Source of the DNA: Mageeibacillus sp. UBA5439
GTDB lineage: Bacteria; Bacillota; Clostridia; Saccharofermentanales; DTU023
Direction of reading: 5' to 3'
Assembly (NCBI GenBank): GCA_002427505.1
Contig: DIRJ01000052.1
Span: 1,281 to 65,280 of the forward strand
DNA length: 64,000 nt
The notes below the pieces were generated by a model. It saw only the letters and a program-made list of their open reading frames with translations. It was not told where the DNA came from and searched no databases. Position 1 is the stretch's first letter; each line of letters starts with the position of its first letter. Positions 34,636 through 44,469 of this stretch are shown here, piece by piece. The position numbers and the translations under genes were made by a program.

Positions 34636-34691
34636 TTTGTCCTCCTAGACAAACTATTCTTTGTTATTGAAAAACGGTTAAACCGAAATTT

Positions 34692-36041
34692 CTACCATTT
34701 GAAGCTGTTGGGGTCAAATTGCTGGCGCTTGCGTTTACCTCGCCTGCCACCCATATTTCCGAACTGCTGCATCAGTTTGAGTGAGTCATTATACTGACGC
34801 ACAACCTGATTTACTGCCTGAACACTGGTTCCGGAGCCACTGGCGATGCGCTTGCGGCGGCTGGCATTAAGCAATTTCGGGTTTTCGCGCTCAGCCAGAG
34901 TCATCGACTGAATGATCGCACGTACAGTGAACAACTGACTCTCATCTACATCGAGCTGGGCTGCTTTCCCCCCCATACCCGGTATCATGGAAAGCATATC
35001 CTTCAGCGAACCCATATTCTGAATCTGTTCGAGCTGTTCCAGCATGTCCTGCATGGTAAAGCGATTCTGCCGCAAACGATCCAGACTTTTCTGTGCCTTC
35101 TCCTCATCCAGAGTCTGTTCGGCTTTTTCGATTAATGAAAGTACATCACCCATGCCGAGGATTCGGGATGCCAGACGATCCGGATAGAAGGCTTCCAAAT
35201 CTCCGACCTGCTCACCTGTACCAATAATCTTGATCGGTTTGCCGGTCATTTTACGGATGGAAAGAGCAGCGCCGCCCCGGGCATCACCATCGAGTTTAGT
35301 CATGATGAAGCCGTCCAGACCGATCTGCTCTTCAAATTGGCGGGCGATCTCTACTGCTTCCTGACCAATCATAGCGTCTACAATGAGCAGACGCTCATCA
35401 GCATGCACGACCTGATCAATGTCACGCAATTCCTGCATCATTTCATCATCAATGGTCATGCGGCCGGCTGTATCAACAATCAGTGTGTCACACAGCAGGT
35501 ACTTGGCCCGGTCAAGCCCCTCCCGGGCAATTTTTGCCGCAGATTTTTCCGCCGGATTTATGTAAAAAGGAACATCAATACTCTTGGCTAAAGCTGCCAG
35601 CTGATCCTGCGCTGCCGGCCGATGTACGTCTACGGAGACAAGTAAGGGTTTCTTCCCCTTCTTGCGCAAATGAAGCGCTAATTTAGCCGCTGTGGTCGTT
35701 TTACCGGCACCTTGCAGGCCGTACAACATAAAGACGGTGAAACCGCTGGGAGAAACAGCAAGTTTCTCCGGCTCACCCAGAACTTCCAGCAAAGCTTCGT
35801 GTACAATTTTGACAACCTGTTGTCCGGGTGTCAGCGATTTCATGACATCGGAACCCAGGGCTTTTTCATTTATATAATCCGCCAGTTCCTTGACGACGCC
35901 ATAGTGGACGTCTGCCTCCAGAAGAGCCAGGCGGATTTCACGCATCATTTCTTTAATATCTTTTTCACTGACCCGGCTTTTACCGCGCATTTTATCGGTA
36001 ATAGCTGAGAGTCTGGAGGTCAATCCTTCCAGGATGGCCAT
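34692..36041 (-). CDS. ffh: Signal recognition particle protein Ffh
   Basis: 449 residues from ATG 36041 (AGAAGGAGATTCATA before it). N domain, then the G domain with GLQGAGKTTTAAKLA, VDTAGRMTIDDE and TKLDGDARGG, then the M domain (SMIPGM, ASGSGTSVQAVNQ) that binds SRP RNA and signal sequences. It targets membrane proteins to FtsY, encoded nearby. The C-terminus is basic and Gly-rich. ylxM ends one base before its start. Confidence 0.98.
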   Translation of the reverse strand: MAILEGLTSRLSAITDKMRGKSRVSEKDIKEMMREIRLALLEADVHYGVVKELADYINEKALGSDVMKSLTPGQQVVKIVHEALLEVLGEPEKLAVSPSGFTVFMLYGLQGAGKTTTAAKLALHLRKKGKKPLLVSVDVHRPAAQDQLAALAKSIDVPFYINPAEKSAAKIAREGLDRAKYLLCDTLIVDTAGRMTIDDEMMQELRDIDQVVHADERLLIVDAMIGQEAVEIARQFEEQIGLDGFIMTKLDGDARGGAALSIRKMTGKPIKIIGTGEQVGDLEAFYPDRLASRILGMGDVLSLIEKAEQTLDEEKAQKSLDRLRQNRFTMQDMLEQLEQIQNMGSLKDMLSMIPGMGGKAAQLDVDESQLFTVRAIIQSMTLAERENPKLLNASRRKRIASGSGTSVQAVNQVVRQYNDSLKLMQQFGNMGGRRGKRKRQQFDPNSFKW

Positions 36042-36042
36042 A

Positions 36043-36411
36043 TTATGAATCTCCTTCTTGTGATCGGTTAAGGCTGCGATCCAATTGTTCAATCAGCACT
36101 TGCAGTTTCTTGCAATTATTATTCTTAACTTCCAGTTTAAGCTCCTCCAGGAGACGATTAAGTTCGCGATGCTGACCGACCAGGGCCAGGCTTGCTTCAA
36201 TCTCGGTCAGGCGTTCCACTCCCCTGCGGATCACGGAGTGAACAGCCTGCCGCGAAGTACCATCTATCTCAGCAATTTCAGAGAGTGACAAATCATCATC
36301 GTAGTAAAGAGTTAAAAGATCTCTTTGCCGTCCGGTGAGAAGTCCACTATAAAAGTCCATCAAAAGACAGATGTCTGTATGTGAAAGATTTTGTTGTATC
36401 TTAATATCCAC
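36043..36411 (-). CDS. ylxM: YlxM/UPF0122 helix-turn-helix protein (SRP-associated)
   Basis: 122 residues, GTG start. The core LMDFYSGLLTGRQRDLLTLY and DDLSLSEIAEIDGTSRQAVHS matches YlxM, a sigma-like HTH protein that in streptococci modulates SRP assembly with Ffh. It is directly coupled to ffh. A near-consensus promoter ends seven bases before the GTG and no ribosome binding site is seen, so the mRNA may be leaderless. Confidence 0.92.
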   Translation of the reverse strand: MDIKIQQNLSHTDICLLMDFYSGLLTGRQRDLLTLYYDDDLSLSEIAEIDGTSRQAVHSVIRRGVERLTEIEASLALVGQHRELNRLLEELKLEVKNNNCKKLQVLIEQLDRSLNRSQEGDS

Positions 36412-36418
36412 AGACTAG

Positions 36419-36467
36419 ATTTTACCATGAAAAGATAAACTGTCAAGTAAAATAGTTGACAGTTTAT
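36419..36467 (-). promoter_or_regulatory. ylxM-ffh promoter embedded in a 12-bp inverted repeat
   Basis: ATAAACTGTCAA (36435-36446) and TTGACAGTTTAT (36456-36467) are perfect inverted repeats around a 9-base loop. On the minus strand the distal arm starts with consensus TTGACA (36446-36441). After 16 bases comes TAAAAT (36424-36419). The hairpin overlaps the ftsY stop codon and is followed by CTTTTC, so it may double as a weak ftsY terminator. Confidence 0.7.
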
Positions 36468-37375
36468 GCGGACGGTAAAAGTGCCTCTATAAAGAGTTTC
36501 TTATCAAAATCCTGAAGGTCATCGGCCTGTTCTCCCAGTCCGGCTAAAACCAGAGGCAGACCCGTTTCCTTGGCAACAGCAACGGCAACTCCGCCTTTGG
36601 CATTACCGTCCAGCTTACTGATTACAAGTCCGCTGACTTCGATCGCCTCATGAAAGGCTCTGGCCTGGATAACTGCATTCTGCCCGGTAGTGGCATCCAG
36701 AACCAGCAGTGTTTCGACCTTGGCATCCGGAGCTTCCCGCTGGATCACGCGTTTGATCTTAGCCAGTTCATCCATCAGATTCTTTTTCGTGTGGAGGCGC
36801 CCGGCGGTATCCACAATCAGAAGTTCAGTTTTACGTGCTTTGGCGGATTGAATGGCATCAAATACTACTGCTGCCGGATCTGAACCTATTTCGTGTGAGA
36901 TTACAGGCGTGTCAGTACGTTCGCCCCATTCCTTCAGCTGCTCAATAGCCGCTGCGCGAAAAGTATCAGCTGCTGCCATCATCACCCGGTGTCCCTCGCT
37001 TTTGTAACGATGAGCCAGCTTGGCGGCTGTGGTAGTTTTGCCGGTGCCGTTAACTCCGACCATGAGAAAAATATTCAGCTCACCGGGTGCCAGCATCAGC
37101 TTTTTGTCCTCCAGCATCGACAGTAGTTTTTCCCGCAAAACACTGATAACGGATGCATGGCTGGCGTCTCCGCTTGTGCGTATGTGTTCACGTATACTGT
37201 CAATGGCCTCGGCAGCAGCCGGCAAGCCACAGTCTGCAGCAACCAAAGTCATTTCCAGCTCATCAAGCATATCTTCATCGTAACTGCCAAACTCAGCCGC
37301 TATGCGGGTCATCTGGTTTGTGAAAAAGTCTCTGGTCTTGCTCAGACCCTGCTTAAACTTGTCAAATATTGCCAT
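36464..37375 (-). CDS. ftsY: SRP receptor FtsY (NG domain)
   Basis: 303 residues. The N domain starts directly (MAIFDKFKQGLSKTRDFF) with no acidic A domain. The G domain has GVNGTGKTTTAAKLA, VDTAGRLHTKKNLM and SKLDGNAKGG. It receives SRP-ribosome complexes at the membrane. It follows smc by three bases (GGAGTAAT before the start), the usual smc-ftsY coupling. Confidence 0.97.
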   Translation of the reverse strand: MAIFDKFKQGLSKTRDFFTNQMTRIAAEFGSYDEDMLDELEMTLVAADCGLPAAAEAIDSIREHIRTSGDASHASVISVLREKLLSMLEDKKLMLAPGELNIFLMVGVNGTGKTTTAAKLAHRYKSEGHRVMMAAADTFRAAAIEQLKEWGERTDTPVISHEIGSDPAAVVFDAIQSAKARKTELLIVDTAGRLHTKKNLMDELAKIKRVIQREAPDAKVETLLVLDATTGQNAVIQARAFHEAIEVSGLVISKLDGNAKGGVAVAVAKETGLPLVLAGLGEQADDLQDFDKKLFIEALLPSA

Positions 37376-37378
37376 ATA

Positions 37379-40300
37379 TTACTCCTGGTCCACATTGGAT
37401 AACTTCATGGAAAGAACCCGGGAAATCCCTCTTTCCTGCATTGTGACTCCATAAAGACGGTCTGCAGCTTCCATGGTCGGTTTGCGGTGAGTGACCAGTA
37501 TAAACTGCATCTGGTCGGAATAGCGTTTGATGTAATCTGCGAAACGCTGACCATTTACATCATCCAAAGACGATTCTATTTCATCAAAAACAACAAAAGG
37601 TGTCGGTTTTAACTGTAGTATTGCAAAAATCAAAGCTATCGCGGTCAGACAGCGTTCTCCGCCTGACAATAAAGAAAGACGTGACAGCTTCTTGCCCGGG
37701 GGCTGGGCTCTGATTTCAATATTGGCATCCAGGATATCCTCAGATTCAGATAAACTGAGCTGCGCGATCCCGCCGTTAAAGAGATCTGAAAAGACCTGTG
37801 AAAAATTCTGATTTATACGATGGAAGGTTTCCTGAAAACGCTCTCTCATAGCATGTTCCAGGCTGGAAATAACTTCCTTCAGCTCGCTGCGGGCATTCTC
37901 AATATCTTTACGTTGGGCTTCACTTGATGCGAGTCTCTGGCTGAGCGCCTCGTAATCGTTTAAAGCATTGTGATTGATGGCGCCCATTCCTTCGAGTTCA
38001 TTCTTGATCCGGTTACGCTCTCTCCTGGCTTGAGTCAGAGAATCAATTTCCACAGTTTTCCCTTCAATCTCATGCAAGGTCAGATTATATGTTTCCCAGA
38101 TTCGATTGAGGAGGTCGTCTCTTTGTTCGGCGATGCGCTCCCGGGCCGCTTCCTGTTTAGCCTTGCTGCTGCGCAGCAGACCCAGTTGTTCGCTCTTGCT
38201 CTGTAAATTCAGATATAGCTCGCGCTTTTCCTGCTGCATGGAGACCTGCCGCTGTGAGGAAAGCTGCAGAGACTGTTCCAGCTTTTTTAGTTCTTGCCCG
38301 ATGACTTCCAGACTGGCATGGGCTGTTATGATGTTTTCCTGCTCTGCCTTAATACGCAAACGATAAGATTCAAGACTATCATCAATTTCAACTATTCTCT
38401 GCCTGTGTTTTTCTTCCTCTTCGTCTGAACGCTGCAGGTTACTGTTTACTTCCTGCAAGGCTTCCTGCAGAGAGTGCAATGATATTTCCAGATGTGTAAC
38501 GTCATCACGCAAAAGTTCGCGTTGTTCGGAAGCACTGCGGTTTTCCGTCTCAGCCTGAGCAATCTTCTCATCCAGGCCGGTGATCTGTTCCCGCAGGGAG
38601 ACGGACTTCTGCTCCGCAGCCTGATATACAGTCAGGCTTCTGTCTATCTGACCTCTGGTTTTTTCAATAGCGCTTTGTCGCTTGCAGACTGAGTTTTTTA
38701 AAGACGTTAAGTGATTGTCCTTACTCTTGTAATCAAACTCGTTTTCAGCAAAAACAGAGCGCTGCTGACTGAGTCTGGTCAAGCTGTCTTCTTCTCGGGC
38801 AGCGGCCAGATGCAGCCGGTCCAGCGCAGCATTATATTCAGTCTCGATGCTTGTGATCTTCTTTGCAAGATTAAGGCGCTCCTGCTGTAAGGCCCTGATC
38901 CGTGCCGGTCGGCCAGCCAGTCCGCTCTGTTTCTTGCTCAGAGAACCACCACTCATGGAACCGCCGGGATACATAATATCTCCGCTGCGGCTGACTATGC
39001 GATATTTGCGGCCGCTCTTACGTGCGATCTTAATAGCGTCCTCCAGACTGTCTGCTATTAAGACACGACCCAGAGCAAAATCCAATACGTTTTCCAGACC
39101 GGGCCGGATCTTAATTAAATCGGAGGCCAGGCCGACAAATCCTGTTTCAGCAGCCAGAGCATCCAAACTTCTCTGGTCTATTTTTTTGACCTGCAGGGCA
39201 GCCTGCGGCAAAAAGGTTACTCGCCCTAAATGACCTTCTCTTAAGAACTCTATCAGGGTTTTTGCTGTTTCCTCAGTGTCACAAACGATATTGTGCACCA
39301 TTGCCCCCAAAGCGACATCGACTGCCAGAGCCAAATCTTCCGGAATGCTGAGTAAAGAACCCAGAGGACCGACAACTCCTCTTTTCAGATCTTCTTGTTG
39401 CGAGACAGCCTGCATCAGATCTTTGACCGGTTTCTGATAACCTTCAAAATTCTGTTCCAGACGACTCAATGTATCTTCTTCATAGGCACGGTGACGTTCA
39501 GTATCTTTCAGCTGCATGATACTCTGATCAATGTCTTCCAGCTGCTTTTCCGCTGCGATTCTGTCGGCTTTCGTCTCAGCGGCAGCCTGCTCGAGCAGAA
39601 CAAGTTCCGCCCGCAGTTTTTCCAGCTGTACAGTAACCTCTTCCAAAGCGAAGGCAGCGCGATTGAGATCCGATTGATCACCTAACAACTCAGCACTGGA
39701 AACAGCTAACTGGTCCTGCAGAAAACTGCTTTCGGCTTTAGCGCTCTGCAGGTCGCTGTTGACTTGAAATAAACTGTCTTTCAGCTCTTCTCTGCTTGTC
39801 CGCAAAGCATCTGTCTCTTTTTCACTTATGCTTAAGCCGCTTTCTGCAGCTGCTAAAGCTTTTTTAGCTTCCTGGAGACGAGACTCATAGCTTTTACATT
39901 GTTTTTCCAGCTGACGATGACGTTCCTGCCGGTCGATTACTGTGTTGGCTAGAAGTGAAATCTGTTCATTCAGACGCAGCTTTTCTGCTTCCAGTTGCTG
40001 GATACGTTCTTCAGAAGAAGATTTTTTTTCACGGGAAAGAGCAATAGTGCCGGTAGTATCAGCCAGTTTGACGGAAAGTTCGTTATGGGCTTTACGCTCA
40101 GCATCAACTCTGATTTCCAATTCAGCTATCTCATCATCAAGCTTGCTGTTTTTCTTGTTTATTGCAGCTAAAGCAGCTTCCGCATCTATCAGTTCCAGTG
40201 CTGCAATGCTTTGATTTGTTTCTGCTTCATCGGCTTGCTGCTCAAATTCTTTAATCTGTTTCCAGGACAGGCTGATGTCCAGCTTTTGATATCTGTCGTT

Positions 40301-40951
40301 TAGCTGGCTGTAGCGTCTGGCATCTGCAGCCTGCTGTTTCAGGGGGCCGGCCTGCCGCCGCAGTTCTTCCAGAATGTCGTCAACCCTTAGCAAGTTCTGA
40401 TTGGCAGCTTCCAGACGGCGCTCAGATTCGGCTTTTCTGGCCTTATAGTGGACAATACCCGAAGCTTCATCGAAAATCAGGCGTCTGTCATCAGAGCGCT
40501 CATTAAGTATTTCATCAATCTTTCCCTGACCTACAATCGAATAACCGTCCAGGCCGATACCGGTATCAACTAATAAAGTATTTATATCCTTAAGTCTGCA
40601 TGCTGTTTTATTTATGAAATATTCGCTCTCACCTGAGCGGTGATAGCGTCTCGATATGCTGACTGTATCATAGTCCAGATCAAAGACACGTTTTGAGTTA
40701 TCAAAAGTCAGAATTACCTCAGCATAACTCATAGCCCGGCGCTGGGCAGTGCCGCTGAAGATCATGTCTGACATCCGCTGTCCACGCAGAATCCTGGCAC
40801 TTTGTTCACTAAGTCCCCACCTGATAGCATCAGTGACATTAGATTTGCCACTGCCATTAGGTCCTACTATAGCTGTAATGCCGGTGTCAAGATCAATCCT
40901 CGTTGCTTCGGGAAAAGACTTAAAACCAAGTATTTCTAACGATAAGAGCAC
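37379..40951 (-). CDS. smc: Chromosome partition protein SMC
   Basis: 1190 residues, GTG start. Walker A GPNGSGKSNVTDAI (about 31-44), two long heptad-rich coiled-coil arms (about 165-500 and 670-1010), a hinge around GVVGPLGSLLSIPEDLALAV, the signature LSLLSGGERCLTAIAL and Walker B FVVFDEIESSLDD near the end. SMC works with ScpA and ScpB to compact and segregate chromosomes. It lies between rnc and ftsY as in most Bacillota. Confidence 0.98.
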   Translation of the reverse strand: MLLSLEILGFKSFPEATRIDLDTGITAIVGPNGSGKSNVTDAIRWGLSEQSARILRGQRMSDMIFSGTAQRRAMSYAEVILTFDNSKRVFDLDYDTVSISRRYHRSGESEYFINKTACRLKDINTLLVDTGIGLDGYSIVGQGKIDEILNERSDDRRLIFDEASGIVHYKARKAESERRLEAANQNLLRVDDILEELRRQAGPLKQQAADARRYSQLNDRYQKLDISLSWKQIKEFEQQADEAETNQSIAALELIDAEAALAAINKKNSKLDDEIAELEIRVDAERKAHNELSVKLADTTGTIALSREKKSSSEERIQQLEAEKLRLNEQISLLANTVIDRQERHRQLEKQCKSYESRLQEAKKALAAAESGLSISEKETDALRTSREELKDSLFQVNSDLQSAKAESSFLQDQLAVSSAELLGDQSDLNRAAFALEEVTVQLEKLRAELVLLEQAAAETKADRIAAEKQLEDIDQSIMQLKDTERHRAYEEDTLSRLEQNFEGYQKPVKDLMQAVSQQEDLKRGVVGPLGSLLSIPEDLALAVDVALGAMVHNIVCDTEETAKTLIEFLREGHLGRVTFLPQAALQVKKIDQRSLDALAAETGFVGLASDLIKIRPGLENVLDFALGRVLIADSLEDAIKIARKSGRKYRIVSRSGDIMYPGGSMSGGSLSKKQSGLAGRPARIRALQQERLNLAKKITSIETEYNAALDRLHLAAAREEDSLTRLSQQRSVFAENEFDYKSKDNHLTSLKNSVCKRQSAIEKTRGQIDRSLTVYQAAEQKSVSLREQITGLDEKIAQAETENRSASEQRELLRDDVTHLEISLHSLQEALQEVNSNLQRSDEEEEKHRQRIVEIDDSLESYRLRIKAEQENIITAHASLEVIGQELKKLEQSLQLSSQRQVSMQQEKRELYLNLQSKSEQLGLLRSSKAKQEAARERIAEQRDDLLNRIWETYNLTLHEIEGKTVEIDSLTQARRERNRIKNELEGMGAINHNALNDYEALSQRLASSEAQRKDIENARSELKEVISSLEHAMRERFQETFHRINQNFSQVFSDLFNGGIAQLSLSESEDILDANIEIRAQPPGKKLSRLSLLSGGERCLTAIALIFAILQLKPTPFVVFDEIESSLDDVNGQRFADYIKRYSDQMQFILVTHRKPTMEAADRLYGVTMQERGISRVLSMKLSNVDQE

Positions 40952-40973
40952 GTCTTCCCATTCCTTACTTTAA

Positions 40974-41654
40974 TTATTCGTTTTTGTTTTGCTCAATATA
41001 TGCCGCAGCTGCACCCTGTTCAGCTTCTTTCTTAGTTTTACCTTCAGCTGTAGCAGCCAGTTGGCCGTCGATATAAACTGCGGCAGTGAAACGACGATTA
41101 TGATCCGGACCGCTTTGATCAATAATTTTAAAATCTACAGTAAAATCTTTCTTGTGGGCTGTTTCCAGAAGGTAACTTTTATGATCATAAATTAGTTTTC
41201 CCTCTATTGCCAGATCAATGTATGCTGCAAACAATGTTTGGGCTACCTTTACACAAGCATCATAACCCCCATCAATAAAAACTGCTCCCAAAACAGCTTC
41301 CATGGCATTGGCCAGATTTGAATCGTTGTCTGCACCGCCGCCCAAGGTTTCACCATGTCCTAGCCGCAGATGTTCCTGCAGGTTGATCTGTCTTGCGATT
41401 CGGGCCAAAGTCGGCTCACATACCAGCCTCGCCCGCAGTTTGGTCATAGAGCCTTCATTCAGATTCTCACGTTCAAACAAAATTGTGCTGATAAGCAACT
41501 GCAGGACAGCATCACCGAGAAACTCCAGCCGCTCATTGTGCCGCTTTACTTTTCTGTGCTCATAAGCATAGGAAGAGTGGGTCAAAGCCTCCAGCAGCAG
41601 CTCCTCATTTTTAAATGAATAATTAATTTTTTCTTCCAGTATTATGCGATTCAT
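40974..41654 (-). CDS. rnc: Ribonuclease III
   Basis: 226 residues. The catalytic motif RLEFLGDAVL and the second acidic site AMEAVLGAVFIDGG are intact. A dsRNA-binding domain covers about 155-222 (AEGKTKKEAEQGAAAAYI). It processes rRNA precursors and dsRNA. A terminator stands only 16 bases before the start and no ribosome binding site is visible, so expression probably depends on read-through from acpP. Confidence 0.97.
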   Translation of the reverse strand: MNRIILEEKINYSFKNEELLLEALTHSSYAYEHRKVKRHNERLEFLGDAVLQLLISTILFERENLNEGSMTKLRARLVCEPTLARIARQINLQEHLRLGHGETLGGGADNDSNLANAMEAVLGAVFIDGGYDACVKVAQTLFAAYIDLAIEGKLIYDHKSYLLETAHKKDFTVDFKIIDQSGPDHNRRFTAAVYIDGQLAATAEGKTKKEAEQGAAAAYIEQNKNE

Positions 41655-41670
41655 ACTAAACCAGATTCTG

Positions 41671-41702
41671 AAAAAAGACCCTGCTTAAACAGGGTCTTTT
41701 TT
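41671..41702. terminator. Bidirectional terminator between acpP and rnc
   Basis: AAAAAAGACCCTG, loop CTTAAA and CAGGGTCTTTTTT form a perfect 13-bp stem with T-runs on both strands. In the direction of the genes it lies 24 bases past the acpP stop. Confidence 0.92.
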
Positions 41703-41726
41703 TTGCAATAAACAGGAACCCACAGA

Positions 41727-41966
41727 TTAAAGTGATTTAGCAATAAAATCAACTGCATCACCGACTGTGCGGATTCGTTCAGCCTCTTCATCCGGAATAC
41801 TGAGATTGAATTCTTGTTCCAGAGTCATAATCAACTCTACAATATCCAGTGAATCAGCATTAAGATCATCGATAAAATTGGAAGACATTTCAATGGTATC
41901 TTCCTCAATGCTTAGCTGTTCAGCCAGCAGGCTGCGTATACGCTCAAAAATTTCTTTCTTGCTCAT
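41727..41966 (-). CDS. acpP: Acyl carrier protein
   Basis: 79 residues from ATG 41966, which is six bases after AGGAGG; an ATG six bases earlier touches the ribosome binding site. The phosphopantetheine serine is in [13 protein letters not shown]. It carries acyl chains in fatty-acid synthesis. The usual plsX/fabD genes are not upstream here; pgsA is. Confidence 0.97.
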   Translation of the reverse strand: MSKKEIFERIRSLLAEQLSIEEDTIEMSSNFIDDLNADSLDIVELIMTLEQEFNLSIPDEEAERIRTVGDAVDFIAKSL

Positions 41967-42043
41967 TTCCATCCTCCTTATAAGGCAATAATTTCAAAAA
42001 TAACTTATTTTCATCCGAACTGCCGGTAAACAGTCAGGCCGGA

Positions 42044-42655
42044 TCAGAGATTCTGAACCAAATCCTTTAACATCACTCGATTTTTGAACCAGTAATCAAG
42101 ACCTGAAAGTATTGTTAGTACTAAGGTGGCAATAATCATAATATTAGCAAATAATACGTAAGCTGCGCTAAAGGCATCGGTGCTATAACTTGATCCCGTG
42201 ATAAAGGGTTCAATTAATAAAAAGATCAGAGTCAGCATTTGAACAACTGCTTTTATCTTTCCAAACCAGCTGGCAGCGATCACTACACCGCGTTCGGCTG
42301 CCACGAGGCGAATACCGGTAACAATAAACTCGCGTGCTACAATAACCATCAGGACAAAAGAAGAAACACGACCCAGCTCCACAAAAGCAGAAAAACCGGC
42401 AATAACCAATAATTTGTCAGCAATGGGATCCAGGAATTTTCCGAAATTACTGACTAAACCCATTCGTCTGGCCAGTAAGCCATCCAGAAGATCTGTTAGT
42501 GACGCAAAAATGAAAAGAAAAGTAGCAACGACTCTGCCGCCATCTGAAAGAACAAACTGTGAAAAAGTGCTGTCCCCAAAAACCGGAACCATGAAAAGTA
42601 AAAATACAGGTACCAGTATAATCCTCAATATAGTTAGTCTATTCGGAACATTCAT
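42044..42655 (-). CDS. pgsA: Phosphatidylglycerophosphate synthase
   Basis: 203 residues from ATG 42655. The CDP-alcohol phosphotransferase motif is complete: DGLLARRMGLVSNFGKFLD followed by PIAD. About five membrane segments are present. It makes phosphatidylglycerol phosphate from CDP-diacylglycerol. The start lies 17 bases inside the end of rimO; the rimO-pgsA-recA proximity is common in Bacillota. Confidence 0.95.
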   Translation of the reverse strand: MNVPNRLTILRIILVPVFLLFMVPVFGDSTFSQFVLSDGGRVVATFLFIFASLTDLLDGLLARRMGLVSNFGKFLDPIADKLLVIAGFSAFVELGRVSSFVLMVIVAREFIVTGIRLVAAERGVVIAASWFGKIKAVVQMLTLIFLLIEPFITGSSYSTDAFSAAYVLFANIMIIATLVLTILSGLDYWFKNRVMLKDLVQNL

Positions 42656-44000
42656 CCAGCGTAACCCCCCAAAGATCAAAGGCCTCGGCATCGACAATTC
42701 TAGCTGGTGCCCAACTGCCTACAGTCAAGTCAGGCCTGGTTGCTGCTATATGAATAATCGGATCGATATCCGGGGCTTCTCCGAAACTCCTTGCTTTGAA
42801 AAGTATACCACCATCGTCAATATCGTCCAAACGAAGCATGAGATCCTGCCCGATACGCTGCAGGTTTTTATTTATTGAAATCTTTTCCTGCACCTGCATC
42901 AATCGTTGATAGCGGTCGGCGGCAATCTCCGGAGCCACCTGGTCCGGCATGTTCGCAGCCGGTGTACCGTCTTCGGCTGAAAAAACAAAACTACCCAGAC
43001 GGTCAAACTGTATTGTTTTTATGAAATCAAGCAATAGCTGAAAATCTTCCTCCGTCTCTCCCGGGAAACCCAGCATAACTGTGCTGCGCAGAATAATATC
43101 CGGCATAGCCTGACGCAGGACTTGAATGCGCTCAGCTATTAACTCAGCTGATTCATGACGGCGCATACGCTTCAGAATTTTGTTGGAGGCATGCTGAATG
43201 GGTATGTCCAGATATTTGCAGACCTGATCATTGGCTGCCATCACTTCAATCAGCTCGTCTGTAACGGCGTCAGCATAAGCGTACATGATTCTGATCTGCT
43301 CAATGCCTGTAATTTGATCGAGCAGTTTTTGGATCAGTTTAGCTAAAGTGATGTTTTCATCCAAATCATAGCCGTAGCGGGTTGTATCTTGTGCTATAAG
43401 TATCAGTTCTTTTTTGCCCAGAGCGACAAGGTGTTCTGCTTCTCTGATGATCGAGTCGGACGGACGGGAGTGCAGGCCGCCGCGCAAAGAGGGAATCTTG
43501 CAATAACTACAGGCATTGCTGCAGCCTTCAGCAATTTTTAAATAAGCATAGCTTTGCCTGCCATTAGACGGTATTCTGTCTTCGCGCAAATGTGCTAAAC
43601 TGCCGGGACGTCCGGGCAGAAAGCCTCTCAGGTCCTCTCCCCTTTCCAGACGCTTTACTGTTTCCGCAATATCACCATACTGGGCGGTTCCCAGTACTGC
43701 ATCTACCTCCGGCATTGAGGTGAAAATTTCTGCTTTGTAGCGTTGCGACATGCAACCACAAACTATCAGAAAGCGCGCCTTGGCATCGGCCTTCTCCTTG
43801 TATCCGGCCATATCCAGAATTGCATCAATTGCTTCCGCAACAGCAGCTTCCAGAAATCCGCAGGTATTTACGATGAGGATCTCGGCATCCTCAATTACTG
43901 CGCTGGCCTGATAGCCGGCCTCCTGCAGCAGAACAGCCATGTTTTCAGCATCAACTTCATTTTTCGGGCATCCCAAACTCAATAGATAATATGTAGACAA
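42639..44000 (-). CDS. rimO: Ribosomal protein S12 methylthiotransferase RimO
   Basis: 453 residues from the TTG at 44000. This start is preferred because GGAGG lies 12 bases before it, the conserved protein begins immediately after (YYLLSLGCPKNEVDAENM), and any ATG in frame lies deep inside recX. The auxiliary cluster cysteines (GCPKN, NTCGF, CGCMSQR), radical SAM CSNACSYCKIPSLRG and a TRAM domain are present. It methylthiolates Asp88 of S12 and is a paralogue of the MiaB at 6269. recX ends one base upstream. Confidence 0.94.
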   Translation of the reverse strand: MSTYYLLSLGCPKNEVDAENMAVLLQEAGYQASAVIEDAEILIVNTCGFLEAAVAEAIDAILDMAGYKEKADAKARFLIVCGCMSQRYKAEIFTSMPEVDAVLGTAQYGDIAETVKRLERGEDLRGFLPGRPGSLAHLREDRIPSNGRQSYAYLKIAEGCSNACSYCKIPSLRGGLHSRPSDSIIREAEHLVALGKKELILIAQDTTRYGYDLDENITLAKLIQKLLDQITGIEQIRIMYAYADAVTDELIEVMAANDQVCKYLDIPIQHASNKILKRMRRHESAELIAERIQVLRQAMPDIILRSTVMLGFPGETEEDFQLLLDFIKTIQFDRLGSFVFSAEDGTPAANMPDQVAPEIAADRYQRLMQVQEKISINKNLQRIGQDLMLRLDDIDDGGILFKARSFGEAPDIDPIIHIAATRPDLTVGSWAPARIVDAEAFDLWGVTLDECSE

Positions 44001-44001
44001 A

Positions 44002-44469
44002 TTAAATAATCTCCTCCTTAGCGGATAGAAATTCATTGATTGCTTTGTTCGATATGTAGGCGGAATAGCCACGCCGCGCCAAAAGGCGCAAGGCTTTAGC
44101 ATATTCCGGCTGGGAGTTTCGGTAATAGGCTGCCAGTAACTGCAGGCTGCTTTCTTCGTCCTCCGGCAAAGTATCAGTAATATTTTTGCTGACACTTTGC
44201 TCTATGCCTGCGTCACTCAAGACATAGAGCATGGCTTTTCTGGAACGAATACGTTTTCCGGAATAACGGCGGCAGATACTTCCGGCAGCCCGTTCGTCAT
44301 TGATATAATCAATTTCTTTCAAGTAATCAATAACAGTTTCCACCAGATCCGGGTCATAGTTTTCCTGCATTAATTTCTGTCTTACTCTGCCACTGGATTT
44401 ATTGCGATCTAAACCCAGAAAGAGTACAGCGCGCTCGCGGCAGTTTTCAAATGCACCGTTTGAACTCAT
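44002..44469 (-). CDS. recX: RecA regulator RecX
   Basis: 155 residues, composed of three-helix repeats typical of RecX ([49 protein letters not shown]). It limits RecA filament growth. It overlaps the recA stop by four bases (ATGA), so it is induced together with recA. Confidence 0.9.
   Translation of the reverse strand: MSSNGAFENCRERAVLFLGLDRNKSSGRVRQKLMQENYDPDLVETVIDYLKEIDYINDERAAGSICRRYSGKRIRSRKAMLYVLSDAGIEQSVSKNITDTLPEDEESSLQLLAAYYRNSQPEYAKALRLLARRGYSAYISNKAINEFLSAKEEII

Noticed and set aside
34669..34688. Short hairpin CGGT-TTA-ACCG with T-run after ffh
   Set aside because: A 4-bp stem is too weak to call a terminator.
42656..42697. Longer pgsA start at 42697
   Set aside because: It would add 14 residues from within rimO; the ATG at 42655 begins the conserved protein.
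44001..44195. Longer rimO start inside recX
   Set aside because: The extra 65 residues are an out-of-frame reading of recX; the TTG at 44000 with GGAGG upstream fits the family start.
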